64,000 nt of DNA from an uncultured Verrucomicrobiota bacterium (GTDB lineage Bacteria; Verrucomicrobiota; Verrucomicrobiia; Limisphaerales; UBA9464): positions 134,603 through 198,602 of the forward strand of contig CAIXUG010000069.1 in NCBI GenBank assembly GCA_903922605.1, in the 5' to 3' direction. This document shows positions 36,533 through 45,451 of this stretch, in pieces (the first letter of the stretch is position 1; the number at the start of each line of letters is the position of its first letter). A program made the position numbers and the translations under genes. Below the pieces are notes generated by a model that saw only the letters and a program-made list of their open reading frames with translations, was not told the DNA's origin and made no database searches.

Positions 36533-38143
36533 ATGAACAAACGGTTCTACCTCACGACCGCCATTGACTATGTCAACGGCGCGCCGCATCTCGGTCACGC
36601 CTACGAAAAGGTGCTGGCCGACGTCATCGCCCGCGTGCATCGCAGCATGGGCGTGGAGGTGTTCTTTCTCACCGGGCTCGACGAGCACGGGCAGAAGGTC
36701 CAGCAGGCCGCGCAGGAGCAGGGCAAGACGCCCCAGGCCTATTGCGACGAGCTGGCGGTGCAGTGGCTCGCCTTCGTGCAGAAGCTCGGCCTGAGCAACG
36801 ACGATTTCGTCCGCACGACCGATCAAAGGCACAAGGATGTGGTGCAGGCCATCCTCACGAAGCTCCATGCCGAGGAGCAGTTCTACAAGAAGCCGTACGT
36901 CGGCTTTTACTCCGTGCGGGAAGAGACCTTCCTCACGGAGAAGGACCGCAATCCCGACGGCACCTGGGACGCCAAATGGGGCCAGGTCAACGAGCTGGTC
37001 GAGGAGAACTGGTACTTCAAGCTGGGCCAGCATCAGCAATGGCTCATTGAGTATATCGAAGCGAATCCGGGGTTCATTCAGCCCGATTATCGTCGCAACG
37101 AGGTGTTGGGCTTCCTACGTTCACAGAACTTGGAAGACCTGTGCATCACCCGGCCGGCGGCCCGGCTGAGCTGGGGCATTCCCCTGCCCTTCGACCCGGC
37201 CTTCGTGACCTACGTGTGGTTCGACGCGCTGGTGAACTATTTCTCCGTCCCGGCATCACTCGGTGATCCGGCCGCAGCGGGGGTCTTGGGTTTCAGGTCT
37301 CGGGTCTCGGTTCCGGAGGCGGAGGCCTCGGGCAACTCGCAACTCGCAACTCGCAACTCGCAACTATCCTTGTGGCCTGCTGACGTTCATCTGATCGGCA
37401 AGGACATCCTGAAGTTTCACGCGGTCTATTGGCCCATCATGCTGAAGGCGCTCGGGGCACCGTTGCCCAAGACGCTACTCGTCCACGGCTGGTGGCAAAG
37501 GGACGGCGCGAAACTCAGCAAGAGCACCGGCAACGTGGTGGACCCCATCGCCGTCATCGACGAATGGGGCCTCGACGCCTTCCGGTACTACCTCGTCCGC
37601 GAACTCGGCATTGGCCCGGATGGCAACTGGACCGACGCAGGCTTCAAGTCCCGCTACAACGCCGAGCTGGCCAACGGTCTCGGCAACCTCCTGAACCGCT
37701 CCATTTCCATGCTGAACAAGTACCGGGGCGGAGTCGTGCCGACGCCGTCGGACGAACTCAAGGCCGAGGCGGTCATCGCGCTGAAGGCGATTGAGGAAAA
37801 GCTGGCCGGCTTTGATTTGCAGGGGGCGTTGGTGGAAATCTGGAAGGAGGTCAACCGCGCCAACCAGTATATCGAACAGACCCGGCCGTTCAGCCTGGCC
37901 AAGGACCCGGCGCAGGCCGCGCGCCTGGACGCGGTGCTCTACAATCTCGTCGAGATCTGCCGCATCCTAGCGGTCCTGCTGTGGCCCTTTATTCCGGCGA
38001 CATCGGAGAAGATCTTCGCCCAACTCAACGTCACGGGATCGCCCGGCGATTGGAAACTCGCCGCTTGGGGCGGGCTCCAATGCGGCCATAAGATCGGGGC
38101 GCCCATCCCACTCTTCCCGCGCAAAGACCTGGTGCCCAAGTGA
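36533..38143 (+). CDS. metG: Methionyl-tRNA synthetase
   Basis: 536 residues from the ATG at 36533. Class I signatures are the HIGH box as PHLGHAYEK (about 16-24) and the KMSKS box as KLSKSTGNVVDP. The connective peptide (VGFYSVREETFLTEKD) lacks the zinc-binding cysteines, and there is no C-terminal EMAP/OB tRNA-binding domain, as in the short zinc-free type. The enzyme charges tRNA-Met in the cytoplasm. Residues about 250-278, between SLGDPAAAG and LWPADVHLIGKD, are coded by heptanucleotide repeats and look like an in-frame insertion of 29 codons. Confidence 0.96.
   Translation: MNKRFYLTTAIDYVNGAPHLGHAYEKVLADVIARVHRSMGVEVFFLTGLDEHGQKVQQAAQEQGKTPQAYCDELAVQWLAFVQKLGLSNDDFVRTTDQRHKDVVQAILTKLHAEEQFYKKPYVGFYSVREETFLTEKDRNPDGTWDAKWGQVNELVEENWYFKLGQHQQWLIEYIEANPGFIQPDYRRNEVLGFLRSQNLEDLCITRPAARLSWGIPLPFDPAFVTYVWFDALVNYFSVPASLGDPAAAGVLGFRSRVSVPEAEASGNSQLATRNSQLSLWPADVHLIGKDILKFHAVYWPIMLKALGAPLPKTLLVHGWWQRDGAKLSKSTGNVVDPIAVIDEWGLDAFRYYLVRELGIGPDGNWTDAGFKSRYNAELANGLGNLLNRSISMLNKYRGGVVPTPSDELKAEAVIALKAIEEKLAGFDLQGALVEIWKEVNRANQYIEQTRPFSLAKDPAQAARLDAVLYNLVEICRILAVLLWPFIPATSEKIFAQLNVTGSPGDWKLAAWGGLQCGHKIGAPIPLFPRKDLVPK
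37281..37367. repeat. Heptanucleotide repeat array inside metG
   Basis: The segment is built of 7-mers: GGGTCTT, GGGTTTC, AGGTCTC, GGGTCTC and GGTTCCG (37281-37315), less regular units, then CAACTCG four times (37333-37360) and CAACTAT. The reverse complement of CAACTCG is CGAGTTG, matching the CGAGTNN family in lnt and at 42549. The total is 87 bp, exactly 29 codons, so the metG frame is kept. Confidence 0.75.
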
Positions 38144-38148
38144 TCCAC

Positions 38149-38201
38149 GCGCCGCCGCGTCGCTCGAACGGGTTTCCCGTTGAGCGACGACGGCGGTGCG
38201 C
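38149..38201. terminator. Long GC-rich hairpin after metG
   Basis: CGTCGCTC-G-AACGGG (38158-38172) pairs with CCCGTTGAGCGACG (38176-38189) with one bulged base and a TTT loop. Outer bases GCGCCGCCG and CGGCGGTGCGC extend the stem. There is no long T-tract. It lies between metG and the rhodanese gene and could be a terminator, an mRNA stabiliser or a REP-like element. Confidence 0.5.
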
Positions 38202-38213
38202 TAGCCTTTCCCT

Positions 38214-38582
38214 ATGCAGCACAGCCCCGGCTTTCTCAAACTCGTGGACGACGCCAAGAGCCGCGTCCGCGAAGTGACCATCGAAGACCTCCGCTCCCGG
38301 CTCGCGGCGAACCCGCAGCTCATCCTCCTCGACGTGCGCGAGGACGGCGAATGGGCCGCCGGCCACGCCGTTCAGGCACAGCATCTCGGCAAAGGTATCC
38401 TCGAGCGCGACCTCGAGACCCGCGTGACCGACCCGAACGCGGAGATTGTGATGTATTGCGGCGGCGGCTTTCGCAGCGCGCTGTCATGCGACGCGGCGCA
38501 GAAGATGGGCTTTACCAATGTCACGTCGCTCATCGGCGGCTACAAGGGACTGGTGGCCGCCGGCTGGCCGATGACGAAGTAG
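38214..38582 (+). CDS. Rhodanese-domain protein
   Basis: 122 residues, a single rhodanese domain: VTIEDLRSRLAANPQLILLDVREDGEWAAGHAVQAQHL and the active-site loop MYCGGGFRS with catalytic C82, then GFTNVTSLIGGYKGLVAAGWPM. It has no signal peptide, so it is cytoplasmic. Rhodaneses carry persulfide sulfur to acceptors such as tRNA-modifying enzymes or detoxify cyanide; the acceptor is unknown. It is 70 bp after metG but separated by a long hairpin. Confidence 0.92.
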   Translation: MQHSPGFLKLVDDAKSRVREVTIEDLRSRLAANPQLILLDVREDGEWAAGHAVQAQHLGKGILERDLETRVTDPNAEIVMYCGGGFRSALSCDAAQKMGFTNVTSLIGGYKGLVAAGWPMTK

Positions 38583-38701
38583 CCAGGGTTTCCAGGGTGC
38601 GTCCGCGTGAGGCAACCTCCCGATGCTATCTGGAACACGGGGCGGCGGCCCCGGAAACGGAAGGGTTGGGAGCGTTCACAGACGATCACCGTCTCGCCCG
38701 C

Positions 38702-39583
38702 TCAGGTTGCCATCAGCCTGGCCGGACTGGAGGCCTCCGGTGAGCTTGGATCCTGCACCGGGGCTGACATTCCCGACAGGACGAAGGCAATTCCGCTAAA
38801 GGCCAACGCTTCGAACACGGCCGTCGTCTCGTTGGAGTCATGCAGATTGGCCATGGCCCGCGGGATGTGCAGGAGGATGACCCACAGAAAGATCATCACA
38901 CCGGTGCATGGCGCAGCCAACCGCATTGTAACTCTGAGCGCATATAGCAGCCTCTTCTGGAAAGTCATCACACCAGTCCTTCGCTCCGCCAATCGCGTGG
39001 TCTGCGGGAGCACGATTCCCACGCCGCCGGCGATCAGCGCCACACCGGCAAAATACGTCCAGAACACCGGTCCCGGGATCCAGGACGGTACCATGGTCTT
39101 CACGAATTGGGACCAGATGAAATGCTGGATTCCACCCAGGATCAGGAAGGCGCTGAAGAAGAGCCGGCCGACAACGATGAGTCCTCCCGGCAGCCGGATG
39201 GTTTCGCCGTCCGCACTGCGCGACGACAGGGCGACGGCGATGGCGCCGCCACACAAGGCGAGCGCCTTGCCCGCATTGGTCCACTTGCCACCCCAGGCCA
39301 TGTCCGCGACCGCGAGCGGCAGACCCAGAAAGACAAACGACAGCAGCAGCAGCGCCGCCAGCAGCAGGGCGGCGCCGCGCGACCTGAATTGAAGGAGGAT
39401 CGCCCCACCAGCTGCCACCAGCACCGCCCCTATGAGATAAGCCCAGAGTGCGTGCCCAGGTATCCAGGCCGGCCACGAAGGCAAGACCCGAGTCACGAAA
39501 TCGCCGTAGATGAAATGCTGGATGCCGAAGGCAACCATCGCCATGGCGAAGCAGCAGCGCCCAAGGGGCAGGAGTTGTTTCAT
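38702..39583 (-). CDS. DoxX-like membrane protein with internal duplication
   Basis: 293 residues, about eight hydrophobic helices. Two halves repeat the same motif: GIQHFIYGDFVTRVLPSWPAWIPGHALWAYLIGAVLVAAGGAIL (about 20-64) and GIQHFIWSQFVKTMVPSWIPGPVFWTYFAGVALIAGGVGIVL (about 150-191). This layout resembles tandem DoxX-type domains. It is an inner-membrane protein of unknown function, possibly redox-linked by family analogy. It stands alone on the minus strand. Confidence 0.7.
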   Translation of the reverse strand: MKQLLPLGRCCFAMAMVAFGIQHFIYGDFVTRVLPSWPAWIPGHALWAYLIGAVLVAAGGAILLQFRSRGAALLLAALLLLSFVFLGLPLAVADMAWGGKWTNAGKALALCGGAIAVALSSRSADGETIRLPGGLIVVGRLFFSAFLILGGIQHFIWSQFVKTMVPSWIPGPVFWTYFAGVALIAGGVGIVLPQTTRLAERRTGVMTFQKRLLYALRVTMRLAAPCTGVMIFLWVILLHIPRAMANLHDSNETTAVFEALAFSGIAFVLSGMSAPVQDPSSPEASSPARLMAT

Positions 39584-39712
39584 GGGGGCGGCTATTGGGT
39601 GCGTCTCAAAATCTCAAATCAAGATGAAGCGGCATGAGGACCGCGCCATTTTGAGCGGGCCGGTGGTGATCTGCCGACTGAATACACCCGTGTCTGGGGC
39701 AAGGTAACAGGT

Positions 39713-41437
39713 TTACTTGCTCTCCAAGTGCCACACGCCATTCCAATTCGGGGTTGGCGGCTTTTCCCGCAGCTGGCGGATGCGATCAAGAAACAGTTTC
39801 GATGGTCCATCCGTCGGCTTCAGCGTCAGGCACTCCTGAAAACCGGCCTCCGCCCGATTCCAATCTCCCAGGCGGTAGGCAGTCAGGGCCGGCTCGAAAG
39901 TGTCGCGCAACTTCAGTAACGCCTCGTTGGTTGCGTCCACCATGCCAAGGAGTTCGAAGACACGTGTGGGCTCGGCCTTGCCTTTGACGGTCAGCGCGTC
40001 GATCTCGCGGGTCACGATATGCCCGCTGGCGTGATGGCGGGTGGCCTCGCTGAGGAGGATGTTCGTGCCGTAGTGGCGATTGGCGCTTTCGAGCCGTGAT
40101 GCCAGGTTCACGGCGTCCCCTATCACGGTGTAGCTGCGGGTCGTTTCAGAACCGATGTTGCCCACGATGACCTCCCCGGTGTTCAAGCCGATCCGGACGT
40201 CGATCCAGGGAAGATTTTTCCGGAGTCCGGTCAGTTCCGGGAGCATCAGGCGGAAGATCGACACCGCCTCGAGCTGCAACAGCGCCGACCGGCAGGCCAG
40301 CTCGGCATGCTCGCCCTCACCAGTAAACGGTGTGCCCCAGAACGCCATCACCGCATCGCCGATGAACTTGTCCACGACGCCCCGCTGTTGCTGGATCGCC
40401 TCGGCCTGCAGGGAGAAGTGACGGTTGAGAAGCGTCACCAGCCCGGCGGGCGTCAGCTGTTCGCCCAAAGCGCTGAAACCCACCAGATCGGAAAAACCCA
40501 CCGTCATCTCCCGCCGCCCGCCCGCGGCCTCGGCGGTGACGGGTTTGAGGATGAACTGGTCGAGGATGCGCGGGTCCACGTAGTGGCCGAAGGTCCGCCG
40601 CAGCTCCTCCTTGCCGCGCAGTTCACCGATGAAGCCGTTGAAGGCGGTGGTAAGGGTGCCGATTTCGTCGCTGGTGCGCACCGGAAGCTGCACCGTGAGA
40701 TCGCCCCGCTCCACGTTCCGGATACCGAGCACCAGTTCGGTGACCGGCTGCACCATGCGCTGCGTGAGCAGCTTGGCGATCACGAGCCCGAGCGCCACGA
40801 GCGTCACCGTGGCGGCAATGGTCAGCCAGAACACCTTGTTCTGCTCCCTCGTCAGCTGCTTCGATTTCTGGATCACCAACGTATCCACCAGATTCTCAAG
40901 ATCCTCGCGATGGGTTTGCCGGCGGCGTTGCACATCCTCGATGAGCACAAGCTGTTCGTTCGTCCGCGCTGTCTGCCCGGTGCGGATCAGCTCGATCAGC
41001 TCGAGCTGACGGCGGTCGTCCTCGGGATAATCCTTCTGCAGTTGCTGGAGCAGGACCTCGATCTTCGTAAGCGCCGCGACGTTAAGCCCCCGGTGCGGAT
41101 ATTTCTGGAGCAGGGTGTCGGCCTCTTTGAGGAGCTTTTGGACCACCACCGTATCCGCCTCGTCCTCGCGTTGCGCGGCGATGGCGGCGCGTGAATCGGC
41201 CGGCGTGGCGCGCAGCGCCCGGACCCACCGGTCAAACGCCAGCCGTCGCCGCGTGCCCGCATCGTTCAGCTGCGAAAGGGTATGGCCCAGCTGTGTGTCG
41301 ACCTCGGCGATCACATGGAGCTCGTTGCCCACGTGAATGACGCGGGTCAGCAGAAACACCGCCAGCACGACATTCAACGCGAGCAGGAGGAGGGCGAGTC
41401 CGAAGATTTTTGCGCCGATGCTTAACTTCATGCCCAT
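39713..41437 (-). CDS. Membrane-bound adenylate/guanylate cyclase with HAMP domain
   Basis: 574 residues. An N-terminal helix (IFGLALLLLALNVVLAVFLL, about 11-30), a periplasmic helical sensor (about 35-200) and a second helix (VFWLTIAATVTLVALGLVIAKLL) precede a HAMP linker (TQRMVQPVTELVLGIRNVERGDLTVQLPVRTSDEIG). The class III cyclase domain follows: EMTVGFSDLVGFSALGE with a metal-binding Asp, VVDKFIGDAVMAFWG with the second Asp, IGLNTGEVIVGNIGS and YTVIGDAVNLASRLESAN. A short TPR-like tail ends it (LTAYRLGDWNRAEAGFQECLTL). It probably makes cAMP in response to a periplasmic cue. Confidence 0.92.
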   Translation of the reverse strand: MGMKLSIGAKIFGLALLLLALNVVLAVFLLTRVIHVGNELHVIAEVDTQLGHTLSQLNDAGTRRRLAFDRWVRALRATPADSRAAIAAQREDEADTVVVQKLLKEADTLLQKYPHRGLNVAALTKIEVLLQQLQKDYPEDDRRQLELIELIRTGQTARTNEQLVLIEDVQRRRQTHREDLENLVDTLVIQKSKQLTREQNKVFWLTIAATVTLVALGLVIAKLLTQRMVQPVTELVLGIRNVERGDLTVQLPVRTSDEIGTLTTAFNGFIGELRGKEELRRTFGHYVDPRILDQFILKPVTAEAAGGRREMTVGFSDLVGFSALGEQLTPAGLVTLLNRHFSLQAEAIQQQRGVVDKFIGDAVMAFWGTPFTGEGEHAELACRSALLQLEAVSIFRLMLPELTGLRKNLPWIDVRIGLNTGEVIVGNIGSETTRSYTVIGDAVNLASRLESANRHYGTNILLSEATRHHASGHIVTREIDALTVKGKAEPTRVFELLGMVDATNEALLKLRDTFEPALTAYRLGDWNRAEAGFQECLTLKPTDGPSKLFLDRIRQLREKPPTPNWNGVWHLESK

Positions 41438-41511
41438 CAGCCCGAAAGCAGAACAGCAATCACCCGCCCTGTCCCGCCGATTTCAGCCTGGCGCCGGGCC
41501 TGCAACCACGC

Positions 41512-42420
41512 TCACGGTTTCAGATATTGGTCGTACCAGTCCGCAAACTTTCGCACGTCCCACAGCATGGTTGGCCAGCCGTGGTGGCCGCCGGGATGCA
41601 CCACCAGCTCGACTGTCCGGCCCAGTTCCCTCGCCCGGGCCTGGAAGCGTTGCGACTGGTCGAGCGGCACCAGCGTGTCGGCGTCGCCGTGATAGATGAG
41701 CGTTGGTGGCAGGTTCGAGCTGACGTAGTAAATGGGGGACATCTCGTGGCCTGTGATCTTCCACACGGCGAGATTCTTCGGCTCCTGGCCAAAGGCTTTC
41801 ACGTAGCTCTTCGGCGGGCCGTCGTCATGCAGGTTCTCAGTCGAGTCGCCGAGGTTCAGCAGATCGGTGACGGGATAGAAGATGGCGACCGCCTGCACCG
41901 CGCTGCTAGCACGGTCCACGGGGTCGGGCGCATCCGCCGGACCGGGGCCGCCCCGGGTCGCGAGCATCAGGCTGAGGTGACCGCCCGCACTGCCACCGCT
42001 CACCCCCAGACGATTCGGGTCCACGCCATAGTCGGACGCATGGAAACGGATGAAACGCAGCGCGTGGCTGACGTCGTCAAAGATCTCCATGACCGTGGCT
42101 TCGGGCTGGGAAATATGGCACACGGGAAACACCGTATAGCCCCGGCGCAGCAGTGGCGCGGCCATCCAAGGATGAAAGGCGTTGGTGCCCGACTTCCAGC
42201 CGCCACTGACCATGAACGCCACGCCCAGTCCGTTGGGTTTCGCCGGACGTACCACATCGAAAGTCAGGTCATGCCCATGCCGGTGGCCATAGACGACTCC
42301 CGTGGTCTGCTGGATGGACGGATGCAGGTAGAGCCAGCCGGAGCCGATCACGAGCCCAAGGATCAGGACCACGGCGAGGAGAAACCGCAGGGTGAATCGA
42401 AGGACTCGGCGCAGGCTCAT
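41512..42420 (-). CDS. Membrane-anchored alpha/beta hydrolase (BD-FAE/lipase-like)
   Basis: 302 residues from the ATG at 42420. An N-terminal helix (FTLRFLLAVVLILGLVIGSGWLYL) anchors or exports it. The hydrolase has the elbow GGSAGG (S144), DPNRLGVSGG before it, the acid in YHGDADTLVPL and the histidine in HPGGHHGWPTM. A longer frame begins at 42552 but its extra 44 residues are non-conserved in look and overlap the heptamer array; the ATG at 42420 precedes the helix directly. The dispersed leader repeat lies 22 bp upstream. The substrate is unknown. Confidence 0.87.
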   Translation of the reverse strand: MSLRRVLRFTLRFLLAVVLILGLVIGSGWLYLHPSIQQTTGVVYGHRHGHDLTFDVVRPAKPNGLGVAFMVSGGWKSGTNAFHPWMAAPLLRRGYTVFPVCHISQPEATVMEIFDDVSHALRFIRFHASDYGVDPNRLGVSGGSAGGHLSLMLATRGGPGPADAPDPVDRASSAVQAVAIFYPVTDLLNLGDSTENLHDDGPPKSYVKAFGQEPKNLAVWKITGHEMSPIYYVSSNLPPTLIYHGDADTLVPLDQSQRFQARARELGRTVELVVHPGGHHGWPTMLWDVRKFADWYDQYLKP

Positions 42421-42442
42421 GGTCAGAGAGGAGTTTGAATTT

Positions 42443-42462
42443 GGAAAACAGGAAAGCAGGAA
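42443..42462 (-). repeat. Dispersed leader repeat, copy 2
   Basis: GGAAAACAGGAAAGCAGGAA on the plus strand is identical to 10080-10099. On the sense strand of the alpha/beta hydrolase it ends 22 bp before the ATG at 42420, the same distance as from copy 1 to the TTG start of dprA. Confidence 0.6.
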
Positions 42463-42548
42463 GCGGGACGGCCGTTCATCCGGGCGTGGTATGCGCGAAC
42501 GGATTGGGGCGCGGGTGGAACCGCGCCCTCGCCACGCGGATTTCGCCA

Positions 42549-42576
42549 TCACTCGTCACTCGTCACTTGTCATTTC
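42549..42576. repeat. Heptanucleotide repeat array in an intergenic leader
   Basis: TCACTCG, TCACTCG, TCACTTG, TCATTTC follow each other without gaps. The reverse complement of the first unit is CGAGTGA, the same 7-mer as in lnt (17597-17603). It lies in the divergent region between the hydrolases at 42420 and 42638. Confidence 0.65.
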
Positions 42577-42637
42577 CCGAATTGCCGTCCGCGCTACGGG
42601 TTTGTGTGTCGGACCGTTTTGAGGGCAAGCTCCCGGC

Positions 42638-43933
42638 ATGCACTCCACCTCGCGGAAGATTCTCGCCCTCTTTTGCCTGACGCTCGGACCTATCCTCATT
42701 CCCCACAGGATGTCGGCAGCCGAGCCGCCTCCACCCGCAATCCTGCTCTGGCCCGACCGCGCCCCCGGAGCCACCGGCGACACGGACGAGGACCGTCCGG
42801 CAATCTATCCTTACCTGCCTTCCGCCGAGAAGAATACCGGCGCGGCGGTCCTCGTGTGTCCGGGAGGTGGCTTTCTTACGCGCTGCTCCGATCATGAGGG
42901 GGTGCTCGTCGCCCAATGGCTCCAGGCGCACGGCATCGCCGGTTTCGTCCTGCGCTATCGCATCGGCCCGATCTATTCGCGCCAGGAATCGCTGCTGGAT
43001 GCGCAACGCGCCTTGCGCCACCTGCGCGCCCATGCGGCGGAATTTCATCTGTCACCCGACCGGATCGGAATCATCGGTTTTTCGGCCGGAGGAGAACTCG
43101 CCGGCATGACGGCAGCACAAGCCCTGGCAGCAAAACCCGGCGAGGCTGATCCGCTGGAGCGGCCCTCGAGCCGGCCGGACTTCGCGATCCTTGCCTACGG
43201 TGGTTCCGTTTCGCGGGAAACCAACGAGGTCAAGGTGCCCGCCAACGGAACCAACACCTACCCGCCCACGTTCATGTTCTGCACCGCCGAAGATGCGGGC
43301 CATCTCAATTCCATGCTCAGTCTTTACACCGCGCTACGGCAGCAGCACGTCCCGGTGGAGGCGCACTTCTTCGCTGATGGGGAGCATGGCGTGAGCCTGG
43401 CCCAGAATGATCCGGTGCTCGGCCTCTGGCCCGAACTGATGTTCCAATGGATGCGCACCAGCGGCTGGTTGACGGATCGCCCCCGGCTGGCGGTTCACGG
43501 GACGGTGAAACTCGACAGCGAACCTTTGCCGCATGGCAGTGTGATCTTCACACCGCTCGACTCCGCCGGAGCGCCGCCAGTCGTCGCCTATCTGTTGGGC
43601 ACGACGGCCGTACCCGCTGAGTTCACTCTGCGACCGGAGCGAGGTCTGACTCCGGGTCGTTACCGCGTCGAGGTCCGGCAGGATGCGGTCCGCTGGCAGA
43701 GCAATTCGCGCAACCCGATCATGATCCGCATGTCGCAGAAGCAGCGCGCCGGCACCCTGACCGATGAGGATCGCCGCGAATGGAACGCCTATGCCCGCCA
43801 ACGGCAGCTTTCTCCTGCCATCGAAGGGCCGCGTGTGTTCACCCGCCGGCATCCGGGCGACAAGGATGAACAGTTAGTGGAGGTGAAGGCCGGCACTGAG
43901 AATCAGTTCGAAATCGAGGTATTCAGCAAATAA
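42638..43933 (+). CDS. Secreted alpha/beta hydrolase fused to a carboxypeptidase-regulatory-like domain
   Basis: 431 residues; signal peptide (ILALFCLTLGPILIPHRMSAAE). The N-terminal esterase (about 30-285) shows AAVLVCPGGGFL, the elbow GFSAGGE (S149), the acid near FCTAEDAGHLNS and the histidine in DGEHGVSL. A C-terminal beta-sandwich (about 290-428, AVHGTVKLDSEPLPHGSVIFTPLD, LTPGRYRVEVRQDA) has the planctomycete transthyretin-like pattern. The fusion is unusual and suggests surface anchoring or sugar binding. It is divergent from another hydrolase gene. Confidence 0.85.
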   Translation: MHSTSRKILALFCLTLGPILIPHRMSAAEPPPPAILLWPDRAPGATGDTDEDRPAIYPYLPSAEKNTGAAVLVCPGGGFLTRCSDHEGVLVAQWLQAHGIAGFVLRYRIGPIYSRQESLLDAQRALRHLRAHAAEFHLSPDRIGIIGFSAGGELAGMTAAQALAAKPGEADPLERPSSRPDFAILAYGGSVSRETNEVKVPANGTNTYPPTFMFCTAEDAGHLNSMLSLYTALRQQHVPVEAHFFADGEHGVSLAQNDPVLGLWPELMFQWMRTSGWLTDRPRLAVHGTVKLDSEPLPHGSVIFTPLDSAGAPPVVAYLLGTTAVPAEFTLRPERGLTPGRYRVEVRQDAVRWQSNSRNPIMIRMSQKQRAGTLTDEDRREWNAYARQRQLSPAIEGPRVFTRRHPGDKDEQLVEVKAGTENQFEIEVFSK

Positions 43934-44014
43934 GCAAACCGGACGGAACAACGAGGCAAAAAGGAGCGCCGGTCTCCGACCCGGCGCGTTGGCCCATCCT
44001 GAGAGCGGAAACTT

Positions 44015-45298
44015 CTACGGTTTCCTGACGCTCGCGCCGGGGCCAGCGCCCAGGCGCGGGCCGGTGCCGTTGTTCAGCCAGACATCCACCCGCGGGGCAT
44101 CCCAATTGTATGGTTTGTTGAGGATGTCGAGGTCGCCGTCCCCATCCAGATCGGCCAGTTTTCCCTCGTGGAAACCATGTCCGGTGGCCACGACGGTCTT
44201 GCGGAAATGGCCCTTGCCGTCGCCGTAGAAAATCAAGGCCTCGGCCTTCGGGTTGTCCGGCTCAGCCCGCTTCTCGGTCCACTTCGCCATCTCGGCGGCG
44301 AAGATGTCGAGGTGCCCATCACCATCCACGTCGCCCACATCCAGGGAGTGGCCGTGGATCATGTCGCGATCGAGCAGGTCGTGACCGACCCAGTCACCCT
44401 CCTTCAGGGGATCCCCGGTGCATTCATACCAGCGAAGCGGGCCGGAGCCGTCACCCGGCGCGATCACGATCTGCGGATGCTTCGAAGACTCGACAAACTT
44501 GCCGGCGGCAATGCGCCCGCCGATCACGCCGACCTTGATCGCCTGGAATTTGCCGCCGCCGAGATGCTTGAACCAGTAGTTGCCCGCGAGCAGATCCGTC
44601 ACCCCATCACCGTCGATGTCAGCTGCCCCGGTGCCCTCGGCATAGCGAAACCCGCCGCTCTGGTCTCCGCGTTCCCCGGCTTCGCCGGAGAAAACCGGCA
44701 CGAATGGCCATGGCCCACTGTTTCGTGGGTCAGCGGGAATATCGGCGATGAAGAGCGACTTTGCCCCCTGGTTCCAGAAGACGAGCTGAGGCGTGCCCGT
44801 ACCCTTGAAGTCACCGAAGACCTGGTCGTGATGCTGCGTCTTGCCGCCCCGCTTGATCACATGGCGTTTCCATGGGACGGATGGATCGAACTTGGGATAC
44901 GGATTTTCCCACCACCACACCTCATCACTCTGCCAGTCACCGCCAAAGACAATGTCGAGGTCCCCGTCGCCGTCGATGTCCTGAACCGCGCCGCCCGCCT
45001 CCACGGTCAGGAACTGCGGCTCGATGACCAGGCGGTCCCAGCCCTTCGCCGTGCGACGATACCAGACCAGCGCGGGTGCCTTGGCGCGAAAGCTGAGCAC
45101 AAAGTCATTGAGACCATCCCGGTCGAGATCGGCGACCACGTTGCCGGTCTGCTCGGTGGACTCACCCGGAACCGGCAGGTCGCCGTGCTTGCTGGAGAGA
45201 TTGGTCCACCGCACCTCGGCTCCATGAAGACTAAGCGCGCCGGCGATCCAGGCGGGGGCGAAAATCGCGAACCACGCCGAAGACAAGCGGGATTTCAT
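44015..45298 (-). CDS. Secreted FG-GAP/VCBS-repeat protein
   Basis: 427 residues; signal-peptide-like start (AWFAIFAPAWIAGALSLHGAE). At least five calcium-binding repeats of the FG-GAP type are visible: VVADLDRDGLNDFVLS, VQDIDGDGDLDIVFGG, GAADIDGDGVTDLLAGNYW, VGDVDGDGHLDIFAAEM and LADLDGDGDLDILNKP. These form an integrin-like beta-propeller. No catalytic motif is visible. It is probably an extracellular binding or adhesion protein; such genes are numerous in Verrucomicrobiota. Confidence 0.88.
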   Translation of the reverse strand: MKSRLSSAWFAIFAPAWIAGALSLHGAEVRWTNLSSKHGDLPVPGESTEQTGNVVADLDRDGLNDFVLSFRAKAPALVWYRRTAKGWDRLVIEPQFLTVEAGGAVQDIDGDGDLDIVFGGDWQSDEVWWWENPYPKFDPSVPWKRHVIKRGGKTQHHDQVFGDFKGTGTPQLVFWNQGAKSLFIADIPADPRNSGPWPFVPVFSGEAGERGDQSGGFRYAEGTGAADIDGDGVTDLLAGNYWFKHLGGGKFQAIKVGVIGGRIAAGKFVESSKHPQIVIAPGDGSGPLRWYECTGDPLKEGDWVGHDLLDRDMIHGHSLDVGDVDGDGHLDIFAAEMAKWTEKRAEPDNPKAEALIFYGDGKGHFRKTVVATGHGFHEGKLADLDGDGDLDILNKPYNWDAPRVDVWLNNGTGPRLGAGPGASVRKP

Positions 45299-45451
45299 CG
45301 CGGCAGAATGTCAGGGCCGCGGTGGAAAGCATTCCCAATTTGAGCCCATGACCATGGCTGGACGGGCACTTCATTTCGCGAGGTCACGTCGGGGAGTTCT
45401 AAGGCTTCAGAAAGAAGCTGACGCTGATTCGTCCGAGGTTAGGGTGTCGGC

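Noticed and set aside
37333-37367. CRISPR-like array in metG
   Set aside because: Units are 7 bp without spacers and lie inside a coding frame; no cas gene is in the window.
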